NCBI RefSeq assembly: GCF_002307355.1
Contig: NZ_CP017481.1
Coordinates: 2,914,001-2,978,000 of the forward strand
DNA length: 64,000 bases
Source: Pectobacterium polaris
Lineage (GTDB): Bacteria; Pseudomonadota; Gammaproteobacteria; Enterobacterales; Enterobacteriaceae
Reading direction: 5' to 3'
A model generated the notes under the pieces. That model made no database searches. It had not been told where the DNA came from and saw nothing but the letters and a program-made list of their open reading frames with translations. Made by a program: the position numbers and the translations under genes. Position 1 is the stretch's first letter, and the number at the start of each line of letters is the position of its first letter. Below, piece by piece: positions 10,737 to 19,833 of the stretch.

Positions 10737-11409
10737 GCGCTGGTTTGTGACGGGCACGGATACCGAGGTTGGGAAAACGGTCGCGAGTACGGCGTTACTT
10801 CAGGCTGCTAATCAGGCTGGATATCGTACCGCAGGCTATAAACCTGTGGCGTCCGGCTGTGAAATGACGGCCGATGGCATTCGCAACAGCGATGCGCTGG
10901 CGCTTCAAGCTAATAGCAGTGTCCGGCTGGAGTATCAGGCGGTGAACCCGCTGGCGTTTATGGAACCGACGTCACCGCACATTATCAGTGCGGTGGAACT
11001 GCGGCCTATCCATCTCCCAGCGTTGTCCGCAGGGCTACGGGCATTAGAAACGCAGGCGGATTGGCTGCTGGTCGAAGGCGCTGGCGGGTGGTTTACGCCG
11101 TTGTCAGAGCAAGATACGTTTGCCGACTGGGTGGTTCAGGAGCAGCTTCCCGTGATTTTGGTGGTCGGCATCAAGCTGGGGTGTATCAACCACGCGATGC
11201 TAACGGCCCACGCGATTCAACACGCGGGCCTGCGCCTTGGCGGCTGGATTGCTAATGACATCACGCCACCCGGAAAATGGCACCAGCCGTATCTGCAAAC
11301 GCTGCAACAGCACCTACCCGCGCCGATGCTGGGCGAAATTCCTTATATATCGGATCTTCAGTTGCATGATTTGGGGCAGTATATTGATATTGGGTTATTA
11401 GCGGAGTAA
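10729..11409 (+). CDS. bioD: Dethiobiotin synthetase
   Basis: ATP-dependent enzyme that closes the ureido ring of 7,8-diaminopelargonate with CO2 to form dethiobiotin. It has 226 residues. The P-loop is GTDTEVGKT at residues 8-16, followed by GYKPVASGC, and VEGAGGWFTPL is the second nucleotide-binding segment. The start is a GTG at 10729 inside the end of bioC (8-base overlap). It is the last gene of the bio operon. No strong terminator was found directly after it, and a 778-base gap precedes uvrB. Confidence 0.96.
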   Translation: MIERWFVTGTDTEVGKTVASTALLQAANQAGYRTAGYKPVASGCEMTADGIRNSDALALQANSSVRLEYQAVNPLAFMEPTSPHIISAVELRPIHLPALSAGLRALETQADWLLVEGAGGWFTPLSEQDTFADWVVQEQLPVILVVGIKLGCINHAMLTAHAIQHAGLRLGGWIANDITPPGKWHQPYLQTLQQHLPAPMLGEIPYISDLQLHDLGQYIDIGLLAE

Positions 11410-11715
11410 TCATTTTAGCAACCCTTCGCCTGCGTCTAATCAAGCAACGGTTTTTGTTGTTTTTTACCACCGTTTGTTTCACGACTGTAAAACCTACATT
11501 TTTATGCCGATTAATAGCTAAAACCTTCTTGAGTTTTCCCCTAACTCCCCGCCATGCCTGAATTGTTGCAATTTAGCCCTCTGCTGTTTTTAGTCTTTTT
11601 CCGTCTAATACTTATGCGATAAATCACAGAAAGAGTGTGAAGAAAATCCATATCAGGGGGGATCGCGAATGAAGCGGGTATTTCTCTAACTCAGTGCTGA
11701 TGCGGGGTTGTGGGA

Positions 11716-11740
11716 GTTATCCACCATTTCTGTGGATAAC
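11716..11740. promoter_or_regulatory. Inverted pair of DnaA boxes
   Basis: TTATCCACC at 11717 and TGTGGATAA at 11731 face each other. The second is a perfect consensus DnaA box on the opposite strand and the first differs at one base. They also form a perfect 9-base inverted repeat (GTTATCCAC and GTGGATAAC) with a 7-base loop. The distance to uvrB is about 450 bases. DnaA boxes have been described upstream of E. coli uvrB, which supports a regulatory role. Confidence 0.65.
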
Positions 11741-12040
11741 TATGTGAATTATGGATAGACAACACGGCCTAACCGAGAGCTGGCGCGGCCTGTCGCCAGG
11801 TTGACGCTATTCTCCACGGTTTTGCTAATCTATTTATTATCATATGCTTAAGTAAAATCAAGCGTCTTGAACATCAATGGGGCGTAGTTGCATAAATTAA
11901 CGTCACCGGTCATCCCCGTATGTTACATTTTTACCAAATCTGGGGATAAATCATGATGATTTTATCTGGTAGATTGAATATGAATGTGCTAGCAAATTCA
12001 TTTGTCGATTAATCATCCAATCCAGCGATAATTTCCTTGA

Positions 12041-12060
12041 TGCTGTTTTTATATCCAGTA
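12041..12060 (+). promoter_or_regulatory. LexA (SOS) box of uvrB
   Basis: CTG and CAG half-sites are separated by ten bases (TTTTTATATC), matching the CTG-N10-CAG rule and nearly identical to the E. coli uvrB operator. It lies about 130 bases upstream of the uvrB ATG. LexA cleavage after DNA damage would release repression. Confidence 0.9.
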
Positions 12061-12080
12061 TCATTGCGGTGGCGAATTTC

Positions 12081-12116
12081 GTCATTGGCATTCAAAATGT
12101 CATTGGCATTCAAAAT
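12081..12116 (+). repeat. 18-base perfect tandem duplication in the uvrB leader
   Basis: GTCATTGGCATTCAAAAT occurs twice head to tail, at 12081-12098 and 12099-12116, between the LexA box and the uvrB start codon. The copies are identical, which suggests a recent slippage or duplication event. Any effect on leader structure is unknown. Confidence 0.9.
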
Positions 12117-12187
12117 CAAGTTCCGAGCATCCACCCACGAACGTCGCATTGCGCGATGGGTAATAACGATAAGTAGCGTGCTTAACG

Positions 12188-14200
12188 ATGAGTAAAGTAT
12201 TTACACTGAATTCCGACTTTAAACCGGCAGGCGATCAGCCTGAGGCCATTCGTCGTTTAAAAGAGGGTCTGGAAGACGGGTTAGCGCACCAAACGCTGCT
12301 TGGGGTGACGGGCTCAGGTAAGACGTTCACGATCGCCAACGTAATTGCCGACCTCAATCGGCCGACGATGATGTTGGCACCGAATAAAACGCTGGCAGCC
12401 CAGCTGTATGGCGAAATGAAAGAATTCTTTCCTGATAATGCCGTCGAGTACTTCGTCTCGTACTACGACTATTATCAGCCAGAAGCCTACGTTCCAAGCT
12501 CGGACACCTTTATTGAAAAAGATGCGTCGGTTAACGAACATATCGAACAGATGCGTCTTTCTGCAACAAAAGCGCTGCTGGAGCGGCGCGATGTGATCGT
12601 CGTGGCCTCGGTATCCGCGATCTATGGTCTGGGCGATCCCGATCTCTATCTGAAAATGATGCTGCACCTGACGCAGGGGATGCTGATTGACCAGCGCGCT
12701 ATTTTGCGACGTCTGGCCGAATTGCAGTATGCCCGCAACGATCAGTCGTTTCAGCGCGGTACGTTCCGCGTGCGCGGTGAGGTGATCGATATCTTCCCTG
12801 CGGAATCTGACGAAATCGCGCTGCGTGTTGAACTGTTCGATGAGGAAGTCGAGCGGTTGTCGCTGTTTGACCCGCTGACGGGCCACGTCCTCCAGACGGT
12901 GCCGCGCTATACCATCTATCCAAAAACGCACTACGTCACGCCGCGTGAGCGTATTTTGCAGGCGATGGAAGAGATCAAGGTTGAACTGGTCGACCGTAAA
13001 AGGGTGCTGCTGGCCAATGACAAACTGGTGGAAGAGCAGCGATTGAGCCAGCGCACGCAGTTTGATCTGGAGATGATGAACGAACTGGGTTACTGCTCCG
13101 GTATCGAAAATTACTCACGCTACCTTTCCGGTCGCGGCCCTGGCGAGTCGCCACCGACGCTGTTTGACTATCTGCCTGCGGACGGGCTGCTGGTCATTGA
13201 CGAATCCCACGTCACCGTGCCTCAGATCGGCGGTATGTATCGCGGCGACCGCGCGCGTAAAGAGACGCTGGTCGAATACGGTTTCCGGCTGCCTTCAGCG
13301 CTGGATAACCGACCGATGAAATTTGAAGAATTTGAAGCACTGGCTCCACAGACGATCTATGTATCTGCGACGCCGGGTAACTATGAGTTGGAAAAATCGG
13401 GCGGTGACGTGATCGATCAGGTGGTGCGTCCCACCGGGCTGCTCGATCCGATCATCGAAGTACGACCTGTCGCAACCCAGGTGGACGATCTGCTTTCCGA
13501 AATTCGCCTGCGTGCTGCAATTAATGAACGGGTACTGGTAACCACGCTGACCAAGCGAATGGCGGAAGATCTCACTGAATATCTGGAAGAACACGGCGAG
13601 CGGGTACGTTATCTGCACTCGGATATCGATACCGTCGAACGTGTGGAAATCATCCGTGATTTACGTCTTGGCGAGTTCGACGTGCTGGTGGGGATCAACC
13701 TGCTGCGTGAAGGGCTGGATATGCCTGAAGTGTCGCTGGTGGCGATTCTGGATGCCGATAAAGAGGGTTTCCTGCGTTCTGAACGTTCCCTGATCCAGAC
13801 GATTGGGCGTGCGGCACGTAACCTGCGTGGCAAAGCCATTCTCTACGGCGACAGGATTACGGCGTCGATGGCGAAAGCGATTGGTGAAACGGAGCGTCGC
13901 CGCGAGAAGCAGGAAGCCTACAACACCGAACACGGGATTGTGCCGCAGGGAATCAATAAGAAGATCTCCGATATCCTGCAACTCGGTAAGCCGACGAACA
14001 AAGGTAAAGGGCGTGGCAGTCGTAAAGCGGCAGAGCCAGCAGCAGGTTATGAACTCATGACGCCGAAGGCGCTGGAGCTGAAAATCCGCGAGTTGGAAAG
14101 CAAGATGTTGACGCACGCGCAGAACCTTGAATTTGAAGAGGCGGCCGCTCTGCGCGATGAAGTACACGCACTGCGCGCACAATTTATCGCCGTATCCTAA
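12188..14200 (+). CDS. uvrB: Excinuclease ABC subunit B
   Basis: Damage-verification helicase of nucleotide excision repair; it is loaded by UvrA and recruits UvrC. It has 670 residues (673 in E. coli). The Walker A motif is GVTGSGKT at residues 39-46. The beta-hairpin that inserts between DNA strands starts at [12 protein letters not shown] near residue 92. [40 protein letters not shown] and QTIGRAARN are the later helicase motifs, and a C-terminal UVR motif ([22 protein letters not shown]) binds UvrC. It is a single-gene SOS unit; the VOC gene begins 25 bases after the stop. Confidence 0.98.
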   Translation: MSKVFTLNSDFKPAGDQPEAIRRLKEGLEDGLAHQTLLGVTGSGKTFTIANVIADLNRPTMMLAPNKTLAAQLYGEMKEFFPDNAVEYFVSYYDYYQPEAYVPSSDTFIEKDASVNEHIEQMRLSATKALLERRDVIVVASVSAIYGLGDPDLYLKMMLHLTQGMLIDQRAILRRLAELQYARNDQSFQRGTFRVRGEVIDIFPAESDEIALRVELFDEEVERLSLFDPLTGHVLQTVPRYTIYPKTHYVTPRERILQAMEEIKVELVDRKRVLLANDKLVEEQRLSQRTQFDLEMMNELGYCSGIENYSRYLSGRGPGESPPTLFDYLPADGLLVIDESHVTVPQIGGMYRGDRARKETLVEYGFRLPSALDNRPMKFEEFEALAPQTIYVSATPGNYELEKSGGDVIDQVVRPTGLLDPIIEVRPVATQVDDLLSEIRLRAAINERVLVTTLTKRMAEDLTEYLEEHGERVRYLHSDIDTVERVEIIRDLRLGEFDVLVGINLLREGLDMPEVSLVAILDADKEGFLRSERSLIQTIGRAARNLRGKAILYGDRITASMAKAIGETERRREKQEAYNTEHGIVPQGINKKISDILQLGKPTNKGKGRGSRKAAEPAAGYELMTPKALELKIRELESKMLTHAQNLEFEEAAALRDEVHALRAQFIAVS

Positions 14201-14225
14201 CGATGCAAGCACTCGCTGAGGATCA

Positions 14226-14660
14226 ATGATGGATCAGACTATACCGGGAGTAGAAGTGCTGTTTGTGGCGGGTTTCGGGCCGATCGTGAAATCCCTTTCT
14301 GCCAGCCATGCGCTCTATGTCGATACGCTGAAGTTGCCGCTGAAGCCTGTTGCGGAAGGGAGCGACTATCTGGTGAGCGACGAGATAGATGGCGTGAAGC
14401 ATTTCGCGCTGTGGCCGCTGTCGCAGGCTAGTGAGTCCTGTTTCGGGCACGAAAGTTGGCCTGCGGATCTTCCTGAACCGCAAAGCTGGCTGGAGTTCGA
14501 AGTGGCTGACATGGTGGAGGCGACCAGCACGCTGAAAGCGCAAGGCTATGTGTTACTGGTGGAAAACCGTCTTGAGCCTTGGGGACAGCAGGTCACGCGT
14601 TTCCTGAGTCCCGAAGGCATTCTGATTGGTGTAACTTATACGCCGTGGCTGCGGGATTGA
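14226..14660 (+). CDS. VOC-family (glyoxalase/bleomycin-resistance fold) protein
   Basis: A 144-residue protein with the two beta-alpha-beta-beta-beta modules expected of the vicinal oxygen chelate fold. The first half covers [21 protein letters not shown], and the second covers [20 protein letters not shown] followed by a C-terminal [16 protein letters not shown] that looks like the terminal metal-ligand strand. Members include lyases, dioxygenases and resistance proteins, and nothing here fixes the substrate. It lies between uvrB and ybhK, which are adjacent in E. coli, so it appears to be an insertion. Its last 25 bases overlap the 3' end of ybhK tail to tail. A second ATG two codons in, at 14229, is an equally possible start. 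Confidence 0.8.
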   Translation: MMDQTIPGVEVLFVAGFGPIVKSLSASHALYVDTLKLPLKPVAEGSDYLVSDEIDGVKHFALWPLSQASESCFGHESWPADLPEPQSWLEFEVADMVEATSTLKAQGYVLLVENRLEPWGQQVTRFLSPEGILIGVTYTPWLRD

Positions 14661-15568
14661 GAGCCCAACAGCTGTAGCGCACGATCGATGGCCTGGCGCA
14701 GTAACTCACGGTCGTGATGGTGAGGAACATCTTCTGCGGCCAGTGCCTGCTGTACGACCAGCCGGTCGCCAATCTGGCTGATATCGACTTTTGGACCGAC
14801 GATCGCGGCATCAACCACGGGTTTCCCTACCTTGTGTTCAATCCAGGATAGCTTCTCCACCAGCGTCAGACGGGCGGCGGGGTTGCTCTGCTCATTGCCC
14901 AGATTGCCGATGTACACCATAGGAGCGGGCGTGCGGCGGAGTGCCTGTGTCAGATCTTCCAGCAGCAGTAGCGGCATCAGGCTGGTCAGAAAGCTGCCGG
15001 GACCAATCAAAATCAGGTCGGCTTTTGCGATGGCATCAATCGCCTCGCGCGTGGCCGGCACCGTCGGGTACAGCATCAAATCCTGCGGCAAGGCTGCCAG
15101 CTGATCGATCTCGACTTCACCATAAACGGGGTTGCCCTGTTCATCAATTGCCATCAAATCGACAGGATGCTCGGACATCGGAATTAAAAAGGCATCCACT
15201 TTGAGCAGGTTACGGAGCAGGTTAATGGCTTCCAGCGGCCGCACGCTCAGGTGATCGAGCGCTTTTAGCATCAGGTTACCCAGATTGTGCCCAGCAAGTT
15301 CACCGTTACCGTTAAACCGATACTCAAACATCGCGGATGCCACGCTGGGCGTCGTAATAAGTTGATTCAGGCAATTGCGGGTATCGCCCCAGGCAATGCC
15401 TCCTTCAGAGCGACGGATGCGGCCAGTCGAACCACCGTTATCTGTCGTCGTGACAATGCCGGTTAGCCGTGAACCCAGGGAAGAGAGCGAAGACATCACA
15501 CGACCTAAACCGTGTCCGCCTCCGAGTGCGACAACCCTGTCGAGGTCGGCCAACGTGCGATTGCGCAT
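14636..15568 (-). CDS. ybhK: YvcK/YbhK-family gluconeogenesis/morphogenesis factor
   Basis: Member of the CofD/YvcK family; Bacillus YvcK is needed for growth on gluconeogenic carbon sources and for cell shape and binds UDP-sugars. The ATG at 15568 gives 310 residues and starts [20 protein letters not shown] exactly like E. coli YbhK. Upstream in-frame ATGs extend into the palindromic repeat and are rejected. Conserved segments are [55 protein letters not shown] and [10 protein letters not shown]. The C-terminus ([12 protein letters not shown]) is longer than in E. coli and runs into the convergent VOC gene. Confidence 0.94.
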   Translation of the reverse strand: MRNRTLADLDRVVALGGGHGLGRVMSSLSSLGSRLTGIVTTTDNGGSTGRIRRSEGGIAWGDTRNCLNQLITTPSVASAMFEYRFNGNGELAGHNLGNLMLKALDHLSVRPLEAINLLRNLLKVDAFLIPMSEHPVDLMAIDEQGNPVYGEVEIDQLAALPQDLMLYPTVPATREAIDAIAKADLILIGPGSFLTSLMPLLLLEDLTQALRRTPAPMVYIGNLGNEQSNPAARLTLVEKLSWIEHKVGKPVVDAAIVGPKVDISQIGDRLVVQQALAAEDVPHHHDRELLRQAIDRALQLLGSQSRSHGV

Positions 15569-15609
15569 AGAAAACCTTATGAATGAGCCAGAGGAATATG
15601 AATAACGTG

Positions 15610-15810
15610 TATACCCGTCATACTTCAAGTTGCATGTGCGTTGGCTGCGTTCAAATACTCGGCCCATCGTGGGCCTCGCCCTGAAGGGCCGCTGCAAGCA
15701 GCGTTCAAATCTGCTCCCGGCAGATTTGTCACCCGAATCACTTACCTGAGTAAGCTCATCGGGATGCCTTCTCTTGCCGCCTGCCTGAAACTCGAATTAT
15801 TTAGGGTATA
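15610..15810. repeat. MITE-like palindromic intergenic repeat, full copy
   Basis: The element begins TATACCCGTCATACTTCAAG and ends with an imperfect inverted copy (CTCGAATTATTTAGGGTATA), giving TATACCC and GGGTATA tips. Internally it is rich in short inverted repeats (for example AAATCTGC and GCAGATTT). A shorter related copy lies at 32262-32341. Similar elements occur in multiple copies in soft-rot and related enterobacteria. I do not assign a family name. No target-site duplication was evident. Confidence 0.8.
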
Positions 15811-16065
15811 AGAATTGTCGCTAAGGTAGCTGATTTCACCTTAAAACGCGAAAAATCCTCACGTAGGCATGACCTGAGACAATTTCTGCCGCGTATTTTT
15901 CCGTATGCTGTACACCATAAGATATTGAAAATTCGTTATATATTTATTTATATATCGATTTTGAGAGTGGTTGACTGTGCTTTTTCGCAGTAGACTGCTT
16001 AATGAAATCACGATTCTTGACCGGTTATCTCGCTGCGGTTTAACGGATAACTGATAGGAATCAAA

Positions 16066-16186
16066 CTCCTAGCCTTGGTGCCTAAGTGATGCGCTTATTG
16101 CGCGTGATACGGTGCCCTGGCCGTGACCTTCGCGGTCACCAGGGTGCGAGGCAGAAATGCCTGCATCTCCCGTATTTGGAAAGGTG
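16066..16186 (+). ncRNA. Molybdenum cofactor (Moco) riboswitch
   Basis: The leader of moaA carries the conserved Moco RNA features: CTCCTAGCC near 16067, a GGTGCC, a GC-rich internal stem (CCGTGACC and GGTCACC), and the strongly conserved 3' block GAGGCAGAAATGCCTGCATC followed by TCCCGTATTTGGAAAGG. The 3' block includes the moaA ribosome binding site (GGAAAGG), which suggests control of translation initiation as in E. coli. The exact 5' boundary is estimated. Confidence 0.88.
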
Positions 16187-16189
16187 TTT

Positions 16190-17179
16190 ATGGTGAGTCA
16201 ACTGACTGATGCGTTTGCGCGCAAGTTCTACTATTTGCGTCTGTCTATCACAGACGTCTGCAATTTTCGCTGTACCTACTGTCTGCCAGATGGTTATCAG
16301 GCCAATGGCACCAATCCGCATCGCTTTTTATCACTCGATGAAATTCGTCGCGTCAGCCGCGCGTTTGCCGAATTAGGGACGGAAAAAGTCCGTCTCACCG
16401 GCGGTGAACCGTCTTTGCGCCGTGACTTTGTCGATATCATTGCTGCCATCCGTGAAAACCCCGCGATTCGTACGCTGGCGGTCACCACCAACGGCTATCG
16501 CCTTGCACGGGATGCCGCACAGTGGCGTGATGCGGGGCTAACGGCGCTGAACGTGAGCGTGGACAGTCTGGATGCACGCCAGTTTCACGCGATTACCGGG
16601 CAGGACAAATTCCGGCAGGTGATGGACGGCATCGACGCCGCCTTTGACTGTGGCTTTGCCAAGGTCAAAGTTAACACGGTGCTGATGCGTGATGTGAACG
16701 CGGGCAGCCTGCAAACCTTCCTCGACTGGATTAAACACCGCCCGATTCAACTACGCTTTATTGAACTGATGGAAACGGGGGAAGGGGGCGACATGTTCCG
16801 CCGTCACCACGTTTCCGGCGAGGTGATCCGCCAGCAACTGTTGCGACAAGGCTGGCAGCAACAACAACGCGCACGCAGCGACGGTCCTGCACAGGTGTTC
16901 AGCCATCCTGACTATCAGGGCGAAATCGGGCTGATTATGCCGTATGAGAAAGATTTCTGCCTGAGCTGCAACCGCCTGCGGGTTTCTGCCGTGGGGAATC
17001 TCCATCTGTGTCTCTTTGGCGAACAGGGTATTCCGCTGCGCGATTTACTGGCTGACGATCGTCACCTCGATGATTTGAAAATGCGTATCTCGGGCGGGCT
17101 GTCGGCGAAAAAGCAGACTCACTTCCTGCATGAAGGGAATAGCGGCATCACGCAAAACCTGTCATTTATCGGCGGTTAA
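16190..17179 (+). CDS. moaA: GTP 3',8-cyclase (molybdenum cofactor biosynthesis protein A)
   Basis: Radical SAM enzyme catalysing the first step of molybdopterin synthesis, cyclising GTP to 3',8-cyclo-GTP. The ATG at 16190 gives 329 residues, the E. coli length, starting [19 protein letters not shown]; an upstream frame to 16157 lies inside the riboswitch and is rejected. The N-terminal cluster motif is CNFRCTYC (Cys24, Cys28, Cys31) and the C-terminal cluster is CLSCNRLRV plus a later [16 protein letters not shown] binds SAM. Residues near 220-225 ([13 protein letters not shown]) are glutamine-rich but equivalent in length to E. coli. It starts the moaABCDE operon. Confidence 0.97.
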   Translation: MVSQLTDAFARKFYYLRLSITDVCNFRCTYCLPDGYQANGTNPHRFLSLDEIRRVSRAFAELGTEKVRLTGGEPSLRRDFVDIIAAIRENPAIRTLAVTTNGYRLARDAAQWRDAGLTALNVSVDSLDARQFHAITGQDKFRQVMDGIDAAFDCGFAKVKVNTVLMRDVNAGSLQTFLDWIKHRPIQLRFIELMETGEGGDMFRRHHVSGEVIRQQLLRQGWQQQQRARSDGPAQVFSHPDYQGEIGLIMPYEKDFCLSCNRLRVSAVGNLHLCLFGEQGIPLRDLLADDRHLDDLKMRISGGLSAKKQTHFLHEGNSGITQNLSFIGG

Positions 17180-17213
17180 TCCGCGACATCACTGATTCTT
17201 AAAGGAGCCTGAC

Positions 17214-17732
17214 ATGAGCAAAGTCAGCAGCGAATTTGTTTCGCTCAATCTTGCGGTTCTGACCGTTTCCGAACGCCGTACGGCGGAAGATGACACCTCC
17301 GGCGACTATCTGCGCGAAGCGGCGCAGTCTGCGGGGCACCGTATTGTCGACAGCGCTATCGTGAAAGAGAACCTGTACCAGATTCGGGCGCGGGTCTCGG
17401 CGTGGATTGCCAGCGACGAGGTACAGGGCATTCTGATTAATGGCGGGACTGGCTTTACCGCAGGGGATGTGGTGCCGGAAGCCATTGGCGTCTTGTTCGA
17501 CCGGGAAATTGAAGGTTTCGGCGAGCTGTTTCGCATGGTGTCGTACGAAGATATTGGTACGGCGACGCTGCAATCCCGCGCGCTTGCCGGTCTGGCTAAC
17601 CAGACGGTGATTTTCGCCATGCCGGGTTCGACTCGTGCCTGTCGAACCGCATGGGAACGCATCATTCAGGAACAGCTGGATGCGCGCCAGAAGCCGTGCA
17701 ATTTTTATCCGCACGTGAAAAAATCCTCTTAA
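17214..17732 (+). CDS. moaB: Molybdenum cofactor biosynthesis protein B
   Basis: MogA/MoaB-family protein, 172 residues (170 in E. coli). The molybdopterin-binding fold is shown by LAVLTVSERRTAEDDTSG at the N-terminus, ILINGGTGFTAGDVVPEAI in the centre and IFAMPGSTRACRTAWE towards the C-terminus. Family members adenylylate molybdopterin; in E. coli, MogA does most of this and MoaB appears dispensable, so its exact duty is uncertain. It follows moaA after 34 bases with a strong AAGGAG ribosome binding site and precedes moaC. Confidence 0.95.
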   Translation: MSKVSSEFVSLNLAVLTVSERRTAEDDTSGDYLREAAQSAGHRIVDSAIVKENLYQIRARVSAWIASDEVQGILINGGTGFTAGDVVPEAIGVLFDREIEGFGELFRMVSYEDIGTATLQSRALAGLANQTVIFAMPGSTRACRTAWERIIQEQLDARQKPCNFYPHVKKSS

Positions 17733-17750
17733 CGGTAAGCCTTACTCACT

Positions 17751-18245
17751 ATGTCATCATCTAAGCCACAATTGACCCACATTAACGCCGCTGGCGAAGC
17801 CGCGATGGTGGATGTGTCCGCCAAAGTTGAAACCGTGCGCGAAGCGCGCGCGGAAGCCTTCGTTGAAATGGCACCGCAGACGCTGGCGATGATTATTGCC
17901 GGCAGCCACCACAAGGGCGATGTGTTCGCCACCGCGCGCATCGCTGGGATTCAGGCGGCGAAACGCACCTGGGAACTGATTCCGCTTTGTCATCCGCTGC
18001 TGCTGAGCAAAGTTGCTGTCGAGCTGGAAGCACAGCCGGAGCACAATCGGGTTCGTATTGAATCCGTGTGTCGCCTGACGGGGAAAACTGGCGTGGAGAT
18101 GGAAGCGCTGACAGCGGCCTCTGTCGCTGCGCTGACTATCTATGACATGTGCAAAGCCGTGCAGAAAGACATGGTGATTGGTCCAGTGCGTCTGCTGGCG
18201 AAAAGCGGCGGCAAATCCGGCGACTTTACCGTGGAGGGAGCATGA
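17751..18245 (+). CDS. moaC: Cyclic pyranopterin monophosphate synthase
   Basis: Converts 3',8-cyclo-GTP to cyclic pyranopterin monophosphate, the second half of the first molybdopterin step. It has 164 residues (161 in E. coli). [37 protein letters not shown], the IPLCHPL substrate segment and [25 protein letters not shown] are all intact, and the catalytic lysine region [19 protein letters not shown] ends the protein. The moaD start overlaps its stop (ATGA). Confidence 0.97.
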   Translation: MSSSKPQLTHINAAGEAAMVDVSAKVETVREARAEAFVEMAPQTLAMIIAGSHHKGDVFATARIAGIQAAKRTWELIPLCHPLLLSKVAVELEAQPEHNRVRIESVCRLTGKTGVEMEALTAASVAALTIYDMCKAVQKDMVIGPVRLLAKSGGKSGDFTVEGA

Positions 18246-18487
18246 TCAAGATTCTGTTTTTTGCACAAGTCCGTGAACTGATCGAGACAGACAGCCTGTC
18301 GCTGCCTGCCGAATATGCCACCGTAGAGGACGTCCGGCAGGCGCTATGCCAACGCGGTGCACGTTGGGCGCTGGCGCTGGAGTCGGGCAAGCTGTTGGCC
18401 GCGGTGAACCAGTCGCTGGTTGAGCTGACCCACCCGCTACAGGACGGCGATGAAGTGGCGTTTTTCCCACCGGTAACGGGAGGTTGA
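18242..18487 (+). CDS. moaD: Molybdopterin synthase sulfur carrier subunit
   Basis: Ubiquitin-like small subunit of molybdopterin synthase, 81 residues, ending in the double glycine whose C-terminus is adenylylated by MoeB and converted to a thiocarboxylate. The sequence runs from [13 protein letters not shown] to FFPPVTGG. The ATG overlaps the end of moaC by four bases. It donates sulfur to cyclic pyranopterin in complex with MoaE, encoded next. Confidence 0.96.
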   Translation: MIKILFFAQVRELIETDSLSLPAEYATVEDVRQALCQRGARWALALESGKLLAAVNQSLVELTHPLQDGDEVAFFPPVTGG

Positions 18488-18489
18488 TC

Positions 18490-18942
18490 GTGGCAGAGAC
18501 GCGTATTCTGGTCGGCGAAGAGAACTTCAACGTAGGGGATGAATATCAGTGGCTGGCGCAGTGTGATGAAGACGGCGCGGTCGTGACGTTCACCGGTAAG
18601 GTGCGTAATCACAATCTGGCGAAAAACGTCAGCGCGTTGACGCTGGAACATTACCCCGGCATGACGGAAAAGGCGCTGGCGGAGATTGTTGAACTGGCTC
18701 GCGAGCGCTGGGAACTGCCGCGTGTGAGCGTGATTCATCGGGTGGGCGCACTCTATCCGGGCGATGAAATTGTGTTCGTTGGTGTCAGTGCCGCTCACCG
18801 CAGCGCGGCGTTTGATGCCGCCCAATTTATTATGGATTACCTGAAAACCCGCGCGCCATTCTGGAAGCGCGAAGCGACGCCGGAAGGTGAACGCTGGGTG
18901 GAATCACGCGACAGTGATAAGCAGGCCGCGCAACGCTGGTAG
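18490..18942 (+). CDS. moaE: Molybdopterin synthase catalytic subunit
   Basis: Large subunit of molybdopterin synthase. The GTG at 18490 gives 150 residues, the E. coli length, beginning MAETRILVGEENF; a TTG at 18484 would add two residues and is less likely. DEDGAVVTFTGKVRNHN, LTLEHYPGMTEKAL, VIHRVGALYPGDEIVFVGV, AHRSAAFDAAQFIMDYLKTRAPFWK and the KREATPEGERWVE end are conserved, including the lysines that bind the pterin. The start is three bases after the moaD stop. It closes the moa operon. Confidence 0.96.
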   Translation: MAETRILVGEENFNVGDEYQWLAQCDEDGAVVTFTGKVRNHNLAKNVSALTLEHYPGMTEKALAEIVELARERWELPRVSVIHRVGALYPGDEIVFVGVSAAHRSAAFDAAQFIMDYLKTRAPFWKREATPEGERWVESRDSDKQAAQRW

Positions 18943-19053
18943 TCCATTTCTGTGTTAGGATAAAAGGATGGTGGGGAGAGAATATTTAATCTCGATCCTC
19001 AAACGGGCGGTTCGCGCCGCGTTAATCAGATAACTTTATGCAAAGGTAACATC

Positions 19054-19761
19054 ATGGACAGATATCCACGCTCGGGTTCGATTGTTGAACGCTCGCAGAC
19101 GGGTCTCCAGGCCTATATGGCACAGGTTTATGGCTGGATGACCTGCGGCCTGCTGCTGACGGCGTTCGTCTCCTGGTACGCGGCGAATACGCCCGCCGTA
19201 CTGAATTTTGTTTTCTCCAGCCAGATTACGTTCTTCGGTCTGATCATTGCCCAACTGGGGCTGGTCTTCGTGATTTCCGGCATGGTACAGCGCCTGAGCG
19301 GTACGGTCGCCACATCGCTGTTTATGCTCTATTCCGCGCTGACGGGCCTGACGCTCTCTAGCATTTTCATCATGTACTCCGGTGAATCCATCGCCAGCAC
19401 CTTTGTTATTACGGCGGGGATGTTCGGAGCGATGAGCCTGTACGGCTACACTACGAAGCGTGATTTGAGCGGCTTTGGCAGCATGCTGTTCATGGCGCTG
19501 ATCGGAATTGTGCTGGCCTCGCTGGTGAACCTGTGGCTGAAAAGCGAAGCGTTGATGTGGGCTGTGACCTATATCGGTGTTGTGGTGTTTGTCGGTCTGA
19601 CCGCGTATGACACCCAGAAGCTGAAAAATATCGGCGAGCAGCTGTCTGTTGATGACAAAGACAGCTTCCGTAAATACTCCATCGTGGGCGCGTTGACGCT
19701 GTACCTCGACTTCATCAACCTGTTCCTGATGCTGCTGCGTATTTTCGGTAATCGTCGTTAA
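19054..19761 (+). CDS. ybhL: BAX inhibitor-1 family inner membrane protein YbhL
   Basis: Seven-helix membrane protein of the BI-1/TMBIM family, 235 residues (234 in E. coli). Several members act as pH-sensitive calcium leak channels; the role of YbhL is not established. Conserved stretches are YMAQVYGWMTCGLLLTAF, TLSSIFIMYSGESIASTF, GYTTKRDLSGFGSMLFMALIG and the C-terminal aspartate-bearing GLTAYDTQKLKNIGE and LYLDFINLFLMLLRI. It is a single gene with a hairpin after it. In E. coli ybhMNOPQ follow, but here ybhR comes directly. Confidence 0.93.
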   Translation: MDRYPRSGSIVERSQTGLQAYMAQVYGWMTCGLLLTAFVSWYAANTPAVLNFVFSSQITFFGLIIAQLGLVFVISGMVQRLSGTVATSLFMLYSALTGLTLSSIFIMYSGESIASTFVITAGMFGAMSLYGYTTKRDLSGFGSMLFMALIGIVLASLVNLWLKSEALMWAVTYIGVVVFVGLTAYDTQKLKNIGEQLSVDDKDSFRKYSIVGALTLYLDFINLFLMLLRIFGNRR

Positions 19762-19772
19762 TTCTTGCTCAT

Positions 19773-19802
19773 CTATCTGGCGCGACTCCCTGCGCCAGAT
19801 AG
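19773..19802. terminator. Hairpin between convergent ybhL and ybhR
   Basis: An 11-base perfect stem (CTATCTGGCGC with GCGCCAGATAG) has an 8-base loop. The downstream sequence is pyrimidine-rich but lacks a clean T run, so it may terminate weakly in either direction. Confidence 0.6.
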
Positions 19803-19833
19803 CTTCCTACCTATCTTTCCCTCTTACCTGTTA

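Larger units (their letters stand above)
11410..12187 (+). other. Long non-coding control region upstream of uvrB
   Basis: No convincing gene was found in these 778 bases. They hold an inverted pair of DnaA boxes (11717-11739), a LexA box (12041-12060), and an 18-base tandem duplication (12081-12116) in the uvrB leader. In E. coli the region upstream of uvrB also carries several promoters, a LexA site and a DnaA-box region, so the layout is conserved in kind. Confidence 0.7.
15569..16189 (+). other. Intergenic region between ybhK and moaA
   Basis: The 620 bases contain no credible gene. The first third is a 201-base palindromic repeat (15610-15810) and the last part is the Moco riboswitch (about 16066-16186). 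The AT-rich stretch at about 15925-15965 is a likely location for the moaA promoter, but no clear -35/-10 pair was assigned. Confidence 0.7.
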
